DNA from: Candidatus Obscuribacter sp.
GTDB lineage: Bacteria > Cyanobacteriota > Vampirovibrionia > Obscuribacterales > Obscuribacteraceae
Direction of reading: 5' to 3'
Length of the DNA stretch: 64,000 nt
Assembly: GCA_021772095.1 (NCBI GenBank)
Contig: JADYXR010000164.1
Span: forward strand, 1-64,000
The notes below the pieces were generated by a model. That model had not been told where the DNA came from, made no database searches, and saw nothing but the letters and a program-made list of their open reading frames with translations. This document shows, in pieces, positions 45,582 through 54,229 of this stretch (positions are counted from its first letter, which is position 1; every line of letters starts with the position of its first letter). Position numbers and translations under genes: made by a program.

Positions 45582-46616
45582 GTGGCAAAACTCGATCAAA
45601 GCTCAAAGACAAATGTGGAAATGAAACGGACTGAATCAGCCGTTGTCCTCCCGCGCGCTTTAAAATCAGGATCGATTGTTGGAATCGTTGCGCCGGCATC
45701 ACCACCTTTTGAAGAAGGCGACCTCGAATATTGTTTTCAATGGTTGAAGAAACTTGGGCTGCGATGGAAAGTCGGCAAGCACATAACCGATCGGCTTGGC
45801 GATCTTGCCGGAACTGATGCCGACCGGCTCAAGGATTTTCACGAAATGTGGGAAGACCCGAGCGTCGACATGATTCTTCCGGTGCGCGGCGGCAATGGTG
45901 CCGTTCGATTGTTGGATAAACTCGACTTCGATTTGATCGCCAAGAATCCGAAAATTTTGATGGGCTATTCCGACATCACTGGTCTTCTAATTCCGATCCA
46001 GCAAGAGACCGGGCTGGTGACTTTCCACGGACCGACGGCATTGTCGTTTTTTGAATCGCCGTACACGTATTACTATTTCGAAAAATCTCTGATGCAGACA
46101 AAACCGCTTGGATTGATTTCGGATCCAACGCCGAAGGATGTTTGGAACCCTGAATATCCGCCACCAAGGTTGGTGATTTCGCCAGGAAAAGCACGCGGGC
46201 AGCTGACTGGTGGTTGCTTGTCGTTGATAAGACAGTTGATGGGAACGCCCTGGGAAATTGACACCAGGGGCAAGATTTTATTCGTCGAAGATTTCGAAGA
46301 AGAACCTCACAGTCTCGATCGGATGTTGACGCAACTTGAACTGGCAGGAAAAATTGACGAGGCCGCTGGTATCATTATTGGTGAATGTGCGAGTTGTAGA
46401 CCTGGGGACAGCAGGCGCAATCGCATCGGCTTAAATTACAGTGTCGAGCGCATGCTCAAAGAGAAGTTCGGCGACCTTGGGAAGCCTATGGTGTATGGCA
46501 TGCGCCTCGGGCACTCGCGCGAGAAATTTGTTTTGCCACTGGGAGTGGTGGCGCATCTAAAAGCTGATGAGCGCGGCGTCAGTTTAAAGATCGAAGAACC
46601 GGCGACACAGGCGTAG
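45582..46616 (+). CDS. ldcA: LD-carboxypeptidase (peptidase S66)
   Basis: A 344-residue enzyme with the S66 layout. The nucleophile is Ser130 in GYSD, the acid is Glu236 (LFVED) and the base is His311 (LGHS), so the catalytic triad is intact. TGGCLS and GECASC match the second domain. It cleaves the D-Ala from the L-Lys or meso-DAP-D-Ala tetrapeptide in murein recycling (or related peptides). No signal peptide, so it is cytosolic. The start is GTG 45582 or ATG 45621; the latter gives a more usual N-terminus. A second S66 gene follows 32 bases downstream. Confidence 0.9.
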   Translation: MAKLDQSSKTNVEMKRTESAVVLPRALKSGSIVGIVAPASPPFEEGDLEYCFQWLKKLGLRWKVGKHITDRLGDLAGTDADRLKDFHEMWEDPSVDMILPVRGGNGAVRLLDKLDFDLIAKNPKILMGYSDITGLLIPIQQETGLVTFHGPTALSFFESPYTYYYFEKSLMQTKPLGLISDPTPKDVWNPEYPPPRLVISPGKARGQLTGGCLSLIRQLMGTPWEIDTRGKILFVEDFEEEPHSLDRMLTQLELAGKIDEAAGIIIGECASCRPGDSRRNRIGLNYSVERMLKEKFGDLGKPMVYGMRLGHSREKFVLPLGVVAHLKADERGVSLKIEEPATQA

Positions 46617-46648
46617 GAAGAATTACAATAAAAACCAGAATCAAGTAG

Positions 46649-47644
46649 ATGGCAAAAACTGAAGCTAGCAAAAATCAATCTACATCGTCGACGAAGTCGA
46701 AGACAGCGGCTATTCTAAAAGCGCCGCCGTTAAAACCCGGTGACAAAGTGGCAATTGTGGCACCAGCTAGCCGGCCAGACGGTCCGGCGGTAGTAGCAGC
46801 GGCGGTGCACGTTCTTTCCGGTATGGGTTATGTTCCAGTCGTTGGGAAAAATGTCCTGGCAATAAATGGTTATATGGCCGGCACAGATGTTGATCGCATT
46901 AGCGATTTAAATAAATTCGTTCAAGATCAATCGGTCAAAGCGATTCTTTGTATCACAGGTGGGTATGGCACGCTCCGACTGATCGATCAGATTGATTATG
47001 ATTCTATGATTAAAAAACCAAAAATAATTGTCGGCAGCGATGACAACACAAGTTTGCTTACTGCGATAAACCACGTCACAGGGTTGGTTTGTTTTCACGG
47101 ACCGAACCTCGATTGCATCTCGACAGCGGAAGTTCAAAACGATTTGCAACAAGCGTTAACCGCGGTGACAGCACTTCGCCCCATCGAAACATTGGATTCG
47201 TTTCCTTCCGATTTCGTGTACGCTCCGATGCCCGGCACCGCGGAAGGTGCCTTGATGGGTGGCAACCTGACGGCTTTGTTCTCGTTGATGGGAACTAAGT
47301 ATCAACCTGATTTTTCAGACAAGGTTTTGTTTCTCGAGGACAAAAATGAACGAAACGACGTTCTGGAACGCTGGCTTACCAGCCTTCATTTGTCGGGCGA
47401 ACTTGCCAAAGTAAATGCAGTAGTCATGGGCGCCTTCGAACACTGCGGCACGGGAAGCGCGTCCAACATGCTTTCGCTGGAAGAAATTTTTGAAGAGCGT
47501 TTGAGCGGACTGAAGAAGCTGATCGGTTTCCGTATGGCGATCGGACAAACCAGCAAATGCCGATATGTTCCAATTGGAATACGAGCACGGGTCGATACCA
47601 AACTCGGCCGACTTGAATTTCTTGAGCCAGCTTTGTCGAATTGA
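46649..47644 (+). CDS. S66 carboxypeptidase paralogue, catalytic residues lost
   Basis: A 331-residue paralogue of the preceding gene, aligned over the full length. Where the active enzyme has GYSD, this protein has GSDD, so the nucleophile position is Asp131 and the Ser is displaced by one. Where the active enzyme has LGHS, it has AIGQT (Gln300), so the His is gone. The Glu (Glu230, LFLED) remains, and the second-domain pattern (MGGNLT) is kept. It is therefore an apparent pseudoenzyme. The reading frame is intact and well formed, so it is probably expressed, perhaps as a ligand-binding partner or regulator. Confidence 0.85.
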   Translation: MAKTEASKNQSTSSTKSKTAAILKAPPLKPGDKVAIVAPASRPDGPAVVAAAVHVLSGMGYVPVVGKNVLAINGYMAGTDVDRISDLNKFVQDQSVKAILCITGGYGTLRLIDQIDYDSMIKKPKIIVGSDDNTSLLTAINHVTGLVCFHGPNLDCISTAEVQNDLQQALTAVTALRPIETLDSFPSDFVYAPMPGTAEGALMGGNLTALFSLMGTKYQPDFSDKVLFLEDKNERNDVLERWLTSLHLSGELAKVNAVVMGAFEHCGTGSASNMLSLEEIFEERLSGLKKLIGFRMAIGQTSKCRYVPIGIRARVDTKLGRLEFLEPALSN

Positions 47645-47661
47645 ACAGAGGTTTCTGCGGA

Positions 47662-49191
47662 CTACGCCTTATCCGATTTTTCCAGCGTGATCTTTGCAGT
47701 TTCGATCTCTTTCATTTTGACTTTATCAACTGGCGGATAAGTGAGATTCATGCGGTTCATGGTGTCTGCAATTGCTGCGGCGACCACGAGACGCATGTAC
47801 CATTTGTTGTCAGCTGGAATGACATACCATGGCGAGTCTTCAGTTGCCGTGTGGCGAATTGCTTCCTGATAAGCGTGCTGGTAGTCGTTCCAAAATTTCC
47901 GTTCGCCCAGGTCTGCTGAACTGAACTTCCAGTGCTTGTCCGCTCGATCAAGCCGATCAAGAAAGCGTTTCTTCTGTTCTCTCTTCGAAACGTTCAAAAA
48001 GAACTTCAGAACCACAACACCTTGACGGTGAAGGTAGTCTTCGAAAAATGCGATATCTTTTAAACGCTGGCTCCAAATGGCTCGCGTAACGAACTCGTCA
48101 GGCAATCTCTGCATGGACAAGATTTCTTCATGGACTCGCACAACGAGAACTTCTTCGTAATATGAACGGTTGTAGATGCCGATTCGACCACGTTCGGGAA
48201 GGCACCGCGAGTAGCGCCACATAAAATCGTGGTCTAGCTCTTCGGCGGATGGTTGTTTGAAGGAATAAACCTGGCAGCCTTGCGGGTTGATGCCCGACAT
48301 TACATGTTTGATCGTGCTGTCCTTGCCTGCCGCATCCATTGCTTGAAACACAAGGAGCATGGAGTAGCGATCCTGCGCGTAGAGCATGTCTTGTTTTTGT
48401 TCAAGGATCTGAATGCCCTGTTCGAGGAGCAGCTTCGCGTCATCTTTGTCGCGCGATGCAAATGGACCGGTATCTTCCGGGTCGTAATCACTAAGTTTGA
48501 AATTCTTACCGCTAGTGACTTTGTAGGGTTTCACAAATTCGTGAATTTTGGAGAAAACAGCTTTCCCTAGAGCTTTCGACTGGTTGCTGGTGTCTGCTTT
48601 CTTTTTATCTTTAGCAGCCGCAGTCTTTTTCGACGCATCTTTGCTCGATGCATCTTTGTCAGCGGCATCTTTGTTCGCAACATCTTTACTGGCAGATTTC
48701 TTACTCGCAGACTTTTGGGTTGAGCCATCTTTACTGTCGTCGTTTTTACTCGCAGACTTTTTACTGACAGTCTTTTCGCTCTCTGTTTTCTTAGCGGCGG
48801 TTTTCGTCGTGGCGCTTTTCTTTACGGCAGTTTTTTTCGAAGCAGTTTTCTTTGTCGCAGCTTTTTTCGTTTCAGTTTTGTCTGAATCAGTTTTGTCTGA
48901 ATCAGTTTTGTCTGAATCAGTCTTATCTGAATCTGCTTTATCCGAATCAGGTTTTTTCGAGTCAGCTTTCTTCGCGGCAGTCTTCTTGGCTGCGCCTTTT
49001 TTGTTGCCGGCGTTTTTCTTGGCGCTGTCCGCCTTGGCTATTTTCGCAGCCTTACCTTGCGAGGATTTTTCGACCGCGGCTTTCTGCTTGCCAGGCTTCT
49101 CAGTGGAATTGTCGTTCTCGGACGATTCCATCTCAAACTTTTCGTCGCCGTTCTTATCGCTTGCGGATTTTTTTGAGGTCTTCTTACTCAC
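47662..49191 (-). CDS. ppk2: Polyphosphate kinase 2 family enzyme with histone-H1-like N-terminal tail
   Basis: A 509-residue protein. The C-terminal about 270 residues are PPK2: Walker A QAMDAAGKDST (near 283), PQGCQVYSFK, and a Walker B-type segment around GRIGIYNRSYYEEV. This enzyme class transfers phosphate from polyphosphate to AMP, ADP or GDP (the class cannot be read safely). The first about 200 residues are Lys/Ala/Ser/Thr/Asp-rich, with DSDKT pentapeptides and KKTAAKKT blocks, like histone H1 or nucleoid tails. I start at GTG 49191, eight bases after AGAAGG, not at 49254. Same strand as the NAD(P)HX repair gene upstream. Confidence 0.9.
   Translation of the reverse strand: MSKKTSKKSASDKNGDEKFEMESSENDNSTEKPGKQKAAVEKSSQGKAAKIAKADSAKKNAGNKKGAAKKTAAKKADSKKPDSDKADSDKTDSDKTDSDKTDSDKTETKKAATKKTASKKTAVKKSATTKTAAKKTESEKTVSKKSASKNDDSKDGSTQKSASKKSASKDVANKDAADKDASSKDASKKTAAAKDKKKADTSNQSKALGKAVFSKIHEFVKPYKVTSGKNFKLSDYDPEDTGPFASRDKDDAKLLLEQGIQILEQKQDMLYAQDRYSMLLVFQAMDAAGKDSTIKHVMSGINPQGCQVYSFKQPSAEELDHDFMWRYSRCLPERGRIGIYNRSYYEEVLVVRVHEEILSMQRLPDEFVTRAIWSQRLKDIAFFEDYLHRQGVVVLKFFLNVSKREQKKRFLDRLDRADKHWKFSSADLGERKFWNDYQHAYQEAIRHTATEDSPWYVIPADNKWYMRLVVAAAIADTMNRMNLTYPPVDKVKMKEIETAKITLEKSDKA
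48872..48950. repeat. 15-bp tandem repeat coding DSDKT
   Basis: Units of TCTGAATCAGTTTTG occur about four to five times, first identical then diverging. They encode the repeated DSDKT in the tail of the PPK2 protein. The repeat number may vary between strains. Confidence 0.8.
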
Positions 49192-49268
49192 GAGCACAAC
49201 CTTCTTAAATTTCTGTATTGTCGGGTTTCTGTCATTTGATTCCAAAGTACACACCCAGCACGAACTGT

Positions 49269-51098
49269 CTAGTCGGTGCTGTTGGTCAATAGCATGGTTT
49301 CTAAGTCACTACGATCATCATCCTGGATGCTTTCGATGGCAAATGGAATGGTTCGCTGGATGTCACCAGCGACGATACCGCACTCGGCGATTTCTTCAGC
49401 CAGAATGTCGCCGGCTCGTCCGTGTATGTAAACGCCAGCGGCTGCGGCGTGGAACGATTCAACGCCTTGTGCGAGCAAACCGCCGATGATACCAGAGAGA
49501 ACATCTCCGGCACCCGCTGTTGACATTCCTGGGTTACCGGTCGGATTGATGAAGACTTGACCTTCCGGATTGGCGACGACGGTCATCGAGCCTTTGAGCA
49601 CCACGACTGATTGAAACTTCTCTGCGGCTTTCAGTGCATACCCGATTCGATCGGATTGAATTTCAGCGACTTCGCAATTAAGCAGTCGAGCAAGTTCTTT
49701 CGGATGTGGTGTAAGAACGAAATCGCCCTCGTTGTTTTCGAGGAGCTCAGGTTTCTTAGCGATAGCGTTTAAGCCGTCGGCGTCGATGATACACGGGCAT
49801 TCGATATCGTGCAGGATGTCGGCGACGATTGCTTGAGTATCGTCAGTCAGTCCCAGACCGGGACCGAGAATGACGGCTTGTGCAGTAGCCATTTGTTCTT
49901 TCAGCGGTTTTATTGCATCGCGACTGAACGAACCGGAGTCGGTTTCCGGCATTGGTCTATAAATGATTTCTTCCGGAGGCAAAGTATTCATCACCGTCCG
50001 TGGTGTCGCGAGAAAAACCATTCCAGCGCCGACACGCAACGCGCTTTTGGAAGCGAGCATCGCAGCTCCGCCCATGCCGGGGCTGCCTGCGATTGTCAGA
50101 ACATGCCCGAACGAGCCTTTATGCGAATCGGCAGGACGAAGCGGAAGAATTTCTTTGACAATTTCAACTGTCATCAAATTGATATCAGGAGTTGATTCCG
50201 GAAGTTCCGGCAAGCCTATATCGACAATTCCGAGTTGACCGGCGAGCGTCGCTCCAGGATGAGTGACGAGACCAGGTTTCAAATAACCAAAGGTGACAGT
50301 GTGATCGGCGCGGACAGCACTACCCATAATTTGACCGGTATCAGAATTGATACCACTTGGAACATCAATGGCGAGCACTCGTTTGCCGCTTCTATTGATT
50401 GCATCAATCACACGACGATATAGACCTTCGACAGGTTTCGACAATCCTGTTCCAAACAAAGCATCGACGATCAAAGATGCGTTATCGAACAATTCATCGA
50501 CATTAGGATCGTAAACGAAGTCACCAAACTCATTATCGCGATCGCCTTCGCCAAGGATGTCCTCAGTCACAACGGTGACTGGAACGTTCAACGATTCGAG
50601 GATGTTTCGGTTTACTGTGCCTTCGTTTGTTTTCATCGCGACGAATTCTTCGTCGGAGTTGGATGAATCTTCATTGTCCGAATCGCCAGGTTCTTTCAAC
50701 GCAGTGCCGGACTTGGACGATGACGAATTTCCGACGTCATCACCTTCGGCAGTTTTCGAGCTGGGGCTCGCAGACTTAGCAGCTGAACTTTTTTTCGATT
50801 TCGATTCAGGATCAGCTGCTTGTTTTTCGCCTTCGATTTTGATTCCTGAAACAAGCCACACCGACACGGGCACTTCCCATAGTGTCAGGTATCTTGCGAT
50901 CACTAAACCGTCACCACCGTTGTTGCCTTTGCCGATAACAATTACAACGTCTCCTGGATTCTCCTGCCACAGGCGAAGCGCATGGATAGCGGCTCCACGT
51001 CCGGCTATTTCCATAAGAACCTGTCCCCAGTTTTGATCGCAATGCGCGATCCAGCTGCTCTCGAGGTCTCTGATTTGTTCGGTTGTCGGAATGCGCAT
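49269..51098 (-). CDS. nnr: Bifunctional NAD(P)H-hydrate epimerase / ADP-dependent NAD(P)H-hydrate dehydratase
   Basis: A 609-residue fusion. The N-terminal YjeF domain has GKGNNGGDG and VDALFGTGLSKP. The C-terminal carbohydrate-kinase-like domain has GHVLTIAGSPGMGGAAML and NPGMSTAGAGDVLSG, with the Asp as catalytic base. Together they repair hydrated NAD(P)H. The family is about 500 residues; here an acidic Ser/Lys/Asp-rich insertion (about residues 86 to 158) sits inside the N-terminal domain. Start ATG 51098 is chosen because it begins MRIPTTEQI, like other YjeF proteins, though 51134 is possible. PPK2 follows downstream. Confidence 0.92.
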   Translation of the reverse strand: MRIPTTEQIRDLESSWIAHCDQNWGQVLMEIAGRGAAIHALRLWQENPGDVVIVIGKGNNGGDGLVIARYLTLWEVPVSVWLVSGIKIEGEKQAADPESKSKKSSAAKSASPSSKTAEGDDVGNSSSSKSGTALKEPGDSDNEDSSNSDEEFVAMKTNEGTVNRNILESLNVPVTVVTEDILGEGDRDNEFGDFVYDPNVDELFDNASLIVDALFGTGLSKPVEGLYRRVIDAINRSGKRVLAIDVPSGINSDTGQIMGSAVRADHTVTFGYLKPGLVTHPGATLAGQLGIVDIGLPELPESTPDINLMTVEIVKEILPLRPADSHKGSFGHVLTIAGSPGMGGAAMLASKSALRVGAGMVFLATPRTVMNTLPPEEIIYRPMPETDSGSFSRDAIKPLKEQMATAQAVILGPGLGLTDDTQAIVADILHDIECPCIIDADGLNAIAKKPELLENNEGDFVLTPHPKELARLLNCEVAEIQSDRIGYALKAAEKFQSVVVLKGSMTVVANPEGQVFINPTGNPGMSTAGAGDVLSGIIGGLLAQGVESFHAAAAGVYIHGRAGDILAEEIAECGIVAGDIQRTIPFAIESIQDDDRSDLETMLLTNSTD

Positions 51099-51217
51099 GG
51101 TTTTGCTCTTGAGACAATTGTAGTGAAGTGTCATTGTCTCGTTTATTGGATGTGATCTTCAATCACTTTGGAGTTTATTTAAACTGTCATGACAATTGAC
51201 ACCAAATGACACCAAAA

Positions 51218-52267
51218 TCAATCCACGACAACGCAACGCGCAAAATGTCCGGGCGATTTTTCTTCCAATGGCGGAATCGCTCTGGTGCAGCGCTCCTCCA
51301 CCAGTGGACAGCGATTGGCGAACCGACAACCAGGCGGCAATTCAATCAAGCTGGGCGGTTGCCCTTCAATCGGTTGCAGTACTGTAGCGTCGGGACGCGG
51401 AATTGAATTGAGCAAGCCGATGGTATACGGATGCTTTGGATTAGCGAAGAGCTCCTGAACATTGGCATATTCAACGACAGAACCAGCGTACATCACGGCA
51501 ACCGTATCGCACATTTCGGCGACAACGCCCAGGTCATGGGTGATTAGCAAGATTGACATGCCTTCGTCTTTTTGAATCTCGCGCAGCAAATCGAGGATCT
51601 GCGCCTGGACAGTGACATCCAGCGCGGTCGTAGGTTCGTCAGCGATCAACAAAAGTGGGTTGCACGACAGTGCCATCGCGATCATGACGCGTTGACGCAT
51701 GCCGCCTGAGAATTGGTGCGGATATTCGTCCACTCGCTGTGCGGCTTGTGGAATTCGAACTTTCGTCAAAGCTTCGATGGCGCGCTTCTTCGCTTCCGCT
51801 CTTCCGACCTTTTGGTGCAGTTCGATCGTCTCCATGATCTGCTCGCCGACGGTGTAGACCGGATTCAGGGAAGTCATCGGATCCTGCGGGATAAGCGCGA
51901 TTTTGTTTCCTCTCACAGAACGCATCTCGGATTCTGTCAGGTTGAGGAGATCGCGACCGTCCACCAAAATTTTGCCGCTGACGATTTCTCCTGGAGGTGG
52001 CACCAGGCGCAGAATAGACAATGACGTGATGGATTTGCCGCAGCCCGACTCGCCGACTACGCCCAGAGCTTTGCCCTTTTCGATTGATAGACTGATGCTG
52101 TCGACAGCCTTAACCAAGCCGAGTTCTGTATGGAACACGGTCGACAAATTTTGAATCTGGATAATTGCGTCCAACGCCTGTCCGATTTCTAGTAATGCAG
52201 TTCTTCGGCTGATGCTTGCAGAACGATTGATGCGTTTATGATGCCAAAGTTTCGACCACAGGGTCAA
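51218..52267 (-). CDS. Peptide-type ABC transporter ATPase (OppD/DppD-like), orphan
   Basis: A 349-residue ATPase: Walker A GESGCGKS, signature FSGGMRQRVMIAMAL, Walker B LLIADEPTTALD, and the C-terminal oligopeptide-type domain with CRFANRCPLVEERC, which is the Cys-rich segment of OppD and DppD. No permease or binding protein gene lies within several kb, so its transporter partners are elsewhere. The start may be TTG 52174 (GGACAGG four bases before it), which would also remove a 30-base overlap with the divergent frame. The substrate is probably di- or oligopeptides, by family only. Confidence 0.85.
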   Translation of the reverse strand: MTLWSKLWHHKRINRSASISRRTALLEIGQALDAIIQIQNLSTVFHTELGLVKAVDSISLSIEKGKALGVVGESGCGKSITSLSILRLVPPPGEIVSGKILVDGRDLLNLTESEMRSVRGNKIALIPQDPMTSLNPVYTVGEQIMETIELHQKVGRAEAKKRAIEALTKVRIPQAAQRVDEYPHQFSGGMRQRVMIAMALSCNPLLLIADEPTTALDVTVQAQILDLLREIQKDEGMSILLITHDLGVVAEMCDTVAVMYAGSVVEYANVQELFANPKHPYTIGLLNSIPRPDATVLQPIEGQPPSLIELPPGCRFANRCPLVEERCTRAIPPLEEKSPGHFARCVVVD

Positions 52268-52291
52268 TGCGTGGACAGGTTTTCAATATTA

Positions 52292-52708
52292 ATGATTGAA
52301 CAGGCCCAGAATCACCTTTCAGAAAAACACAATTTCGGTTATACCTGCTTAAATGGTCTAAGCGGCTCTCACTTCGGAATAAAAAAACTGCTATTGGATA
52401 CGAACCGAGAAACTAAGGACATCCAAGTGCTTCAGCTTCTGACGAGACTCGTCAAGGAGACGGATCGACTTGTGCGGTTAGCCGACGACATCGATACGAA
52501 CGCGACCTCGCCGCAGGCGAAAGCAGCGTTCAACATCATCGGCTCTGAAGTGGACGGGATCTTGGGAACCTTGAGCGAGGCGCTTGGTCCGCTCTATCGG
52601 CTGTACGACCTTGATCCAGGCATGCGACAGCTGGTTGAGAACCGAAAGATGTCGGAGAAGCCCAGTTTGACAGCTGCCATCCAGCCTGCCGGTACCGACG
52701 AATCCTAG
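52292..52708 (+). CDS. Small protein with helical C-terminus, start uncertain
   Basis: A 138-residue frame from ATG 52292; the ORF extends to 52238, but that part overlaps the divergent ABC gene. The conserved-looking part is from residue about 40 on: LQLLTRLVKETDRLVRLADDIDTNATSPQAKAAFNIIGSEVDGILGTLSEALGPLYRLYDLDPGMRQLVENR. It is amphipathic and could form a helical bundle. No ribosome-binding site clearly decides the start, and no family is recognised. Confidence 0.4.
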   Translation: MIEQAQNHLSEKHNFGYTCLNGLSGSHFGIKKLLLDTNRETKDIQVLQLLTRLVKETDRLVRLADDIDTNATSPQAKAAFNIIGSEVDGILGTLSEALGPLYRLYDLDPGMRQLVENRKMSEKPSLTAAIQPAGTDES

Positions 52709-52721
52709 AGACGTTCAGGAC

Positions 52722-53363
52722 TTAGTTATTTTTGGTTTGGCTGGATTCTGATGCCGTAAGCGTTTTTTCGACAGGCACCATCAAGCTGGCAACCAGGTTC
52801 GGACTGTCCAGGCAACTTTTAACGGCTGACTTCATTCCGAGCAAAACCGGCTTAAAATGGTGCTTACGCATCTCACCGTAGGTTTGTTTGAATTCCCATT
52901 TGTCATGAATGCGTCGGTACATGCCGATCGTCATGCCGGTTCTATCGGCGCCTTGACGGCAATGAACGTAAACCGGCTGTTTGTCCGCTTCATTGAGGAC
53001 CGCGAGGATTCTCGTCATCTCGGGAGTGTTCGGGGAAGTAAAACCTAATGGCACGTGTACGTAATTGAAGCCCAGTTCGTGAGCAAGAGCTGATTCATGG
53101 GTGACTGCGGGACCGGACATTCGCAGATCGAGAATTGTTTTGACACCACTTTTCGCGAGGAGCCGAAGATTTTTTTCTGATGGTGCAGCACCACGCAAAA
53201 TGGTGCCATTAACTTGTTGGAAATTTGCAATCGAAATTTCTTTGAGCACATTTTGATCTAAAACCGGACCGACTGCTTCAGCCTGCACCATCTGCGGTGT
53301 CAGCGTCGTGATCAGCGCAGCTACGAATATTGAAGATGAGAATTTTCTGATAGATGTCAACAT
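52722..53363 (-). CDS. Exported cysteine-based (tyrosine/dual-specificity) phosphatase
   Basis: A 213-residue protein. ATG 53363 gives an N-terminal signal peptide (KFSSSIFVAALITTLTPQMVQAEA); the longer frame to 53498 would bury it. The signature is HCRQGADRTG (Cys135, Arg141). Upstream LRGAAPSEKNLRLLAKSGVKTILDLRM matches the same family as the cytosolic enzyme at 13638. The C-terminal half (MRKHHFKPVLLG) is also similar. It presumably dephosphorylates a periplasmic or surface target, and the substrate is unknown. Confidence 0.82.
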   Translation of the reverse strand: MLTSIRKFSSSIFVAALITTLTPQMVQAEAVGPVLDQNVLKEISIANFQQVNGTILRGAAPSEKNLRLLAKSGVKTILDLRMSGPAVTHESALAHELGFNYVHVPLGFTSPNTPEMTRILAVLNEADKQPVYVHCRQGADRTGMTIGMYRRIHDKWEFKQTYGEMRKHHFKPVLLGMKSAVKSCLDSPNLVASLMVPVEKTLTASESSQTKNN

Positions 53364-53604
53364 TAGCAATTTTCTTGCGAGTTCAGAGAAAGAGAGTGTG
53401 TGAAAGGAAGCCCGTAGAGACGATTTAACGCCGCTTTCGATGCAAAGTGCGCCGATGTTAGCATCTTCGCGCGTTCTTTGGAAGTATTTATCGATCATAT
53501 ATGTATATAAGACTAATTTCGATCACAAGTTGGTCACATGGATGCCAATAAGTAGGTTGTGTAGATCGAGCAATTGCTGATAATCATGTTAACCGCCGGT
53601 GGTA

Positions 53605-53620
53605 CCACCTAATTTGGTGG
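53605..53620. repeat. Dispersed CCACC-N6-GGTGG inverted repeat
   Basis: CCACC-TAATTT-GGTGG, perfect arms with a 6-base centre, within the long region upstream of rpoD. A GGTGGTACCACC palindrome overlaps its left arm (53598-53609). Confidence 0.45.
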
Positions 53621-53869
53621 AACTGCTACGTCGAAATCGATGGGCTTTTCAATGTGGTATCGAACATGGTGCTCAGGAAACACAGCTAAACGAAACATAT
53701 AGCGCTCAGAGCGCAAGGGTCGCAAGGAGACTTTGATGAAGTCTGGCAGTAGACACCGCGTTCGACGGAAAGTTTAAAGAAAGAAAGTTAGTTAGTTAGA
53801 TTAATAGACGTAGATATAAAGGAATAGGTGAATACGCGAATACGCGGATTGAATGGATAACTGGATAAC

Positions 53870-54204
53870 AGACCCAAACGCTTAACAACGCTGAATGTTG
53901 CGCGAAAGGCATGAATGTTTCAACCGCGTGCTTTTGCTCCCGAACATCATGATGCCGCTTAAGGGACATCCGCTGAAGGCCCACAATTCAGCCCAAGCAG
54001 AACGGGCGAAAGGGACGTAGAGCTGCTCCTCGGAGAATTACCACTCCAATGCGAGCCCCAAGTACCAGAAGCCAAAGAGCATCAACGTTTTGCCTTCTAT
54101 TAAGCGAACTTAATGAACGGCAATAACTGGAGATGGCTGCACCCTGGATTGCTTAGAGGTTTTAGTCCGAGGCTAGAAGCAGCCAATCAAACCATTCAGT
54201 TTGC
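53870..54204 (+). ncRNA. Candidate structured RNA or leader upstream of rpoD
   Basis: The 965-base gap between the phosphatase gene and rpoD has no convincing gene. It contains perfect hairpins in series: GCTGAA/TTCAGC (53972-53992), TGCC/GGCA enclosing ATTAAG-CGAA-CTTAAT (54091-54122), GGCTGC/GCAGCC (54135-54184, with an inner GGATT/AGTCC), and CAAAC/GTTTG (54188-54203) followed by CCTCAATTATTTTT. I do not recognise tmRNA, RNase P or SRP RNA motifs. The strand and ends are inferred from the T-rich run and from rpoD direction. Confidence 0.4.
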
Positions 54205-54229
54205 CTCAATTATTTTTGGGGTATATATA
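54201..54229 (+). promoter_or_regulatory. Candidate promoter upstream of rpoD
   Basis: TTGCCT (54201) and TATATA (54224) are spaced by 17 bases. It would start a roughly 230-base leader before the ATG at 54465. The -35 overlaps the last hairpin of the structured region. Confidence 0.4.

Noticed and set aside
48872..48950. Possible CRISPR-like repeats
   Set aside because: The units are contiguous without spacers and encode the DSDKT repeats of the PPK2 tail.
53796..53984. 62-codon minus-strand frame in the rpoD upstream region
   Set aside because: There is no ribosome-binding site, the composition is non-coding, and the frame covers a region of perfect hairpins.
53870..54204. tmRNA, RNase P RNA, SRP RNA or group I intron
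   Set aside because: None of the conserved cores I know (for example GAGGAAAGTCC or the tRNA-like T loop) was found on either strand.
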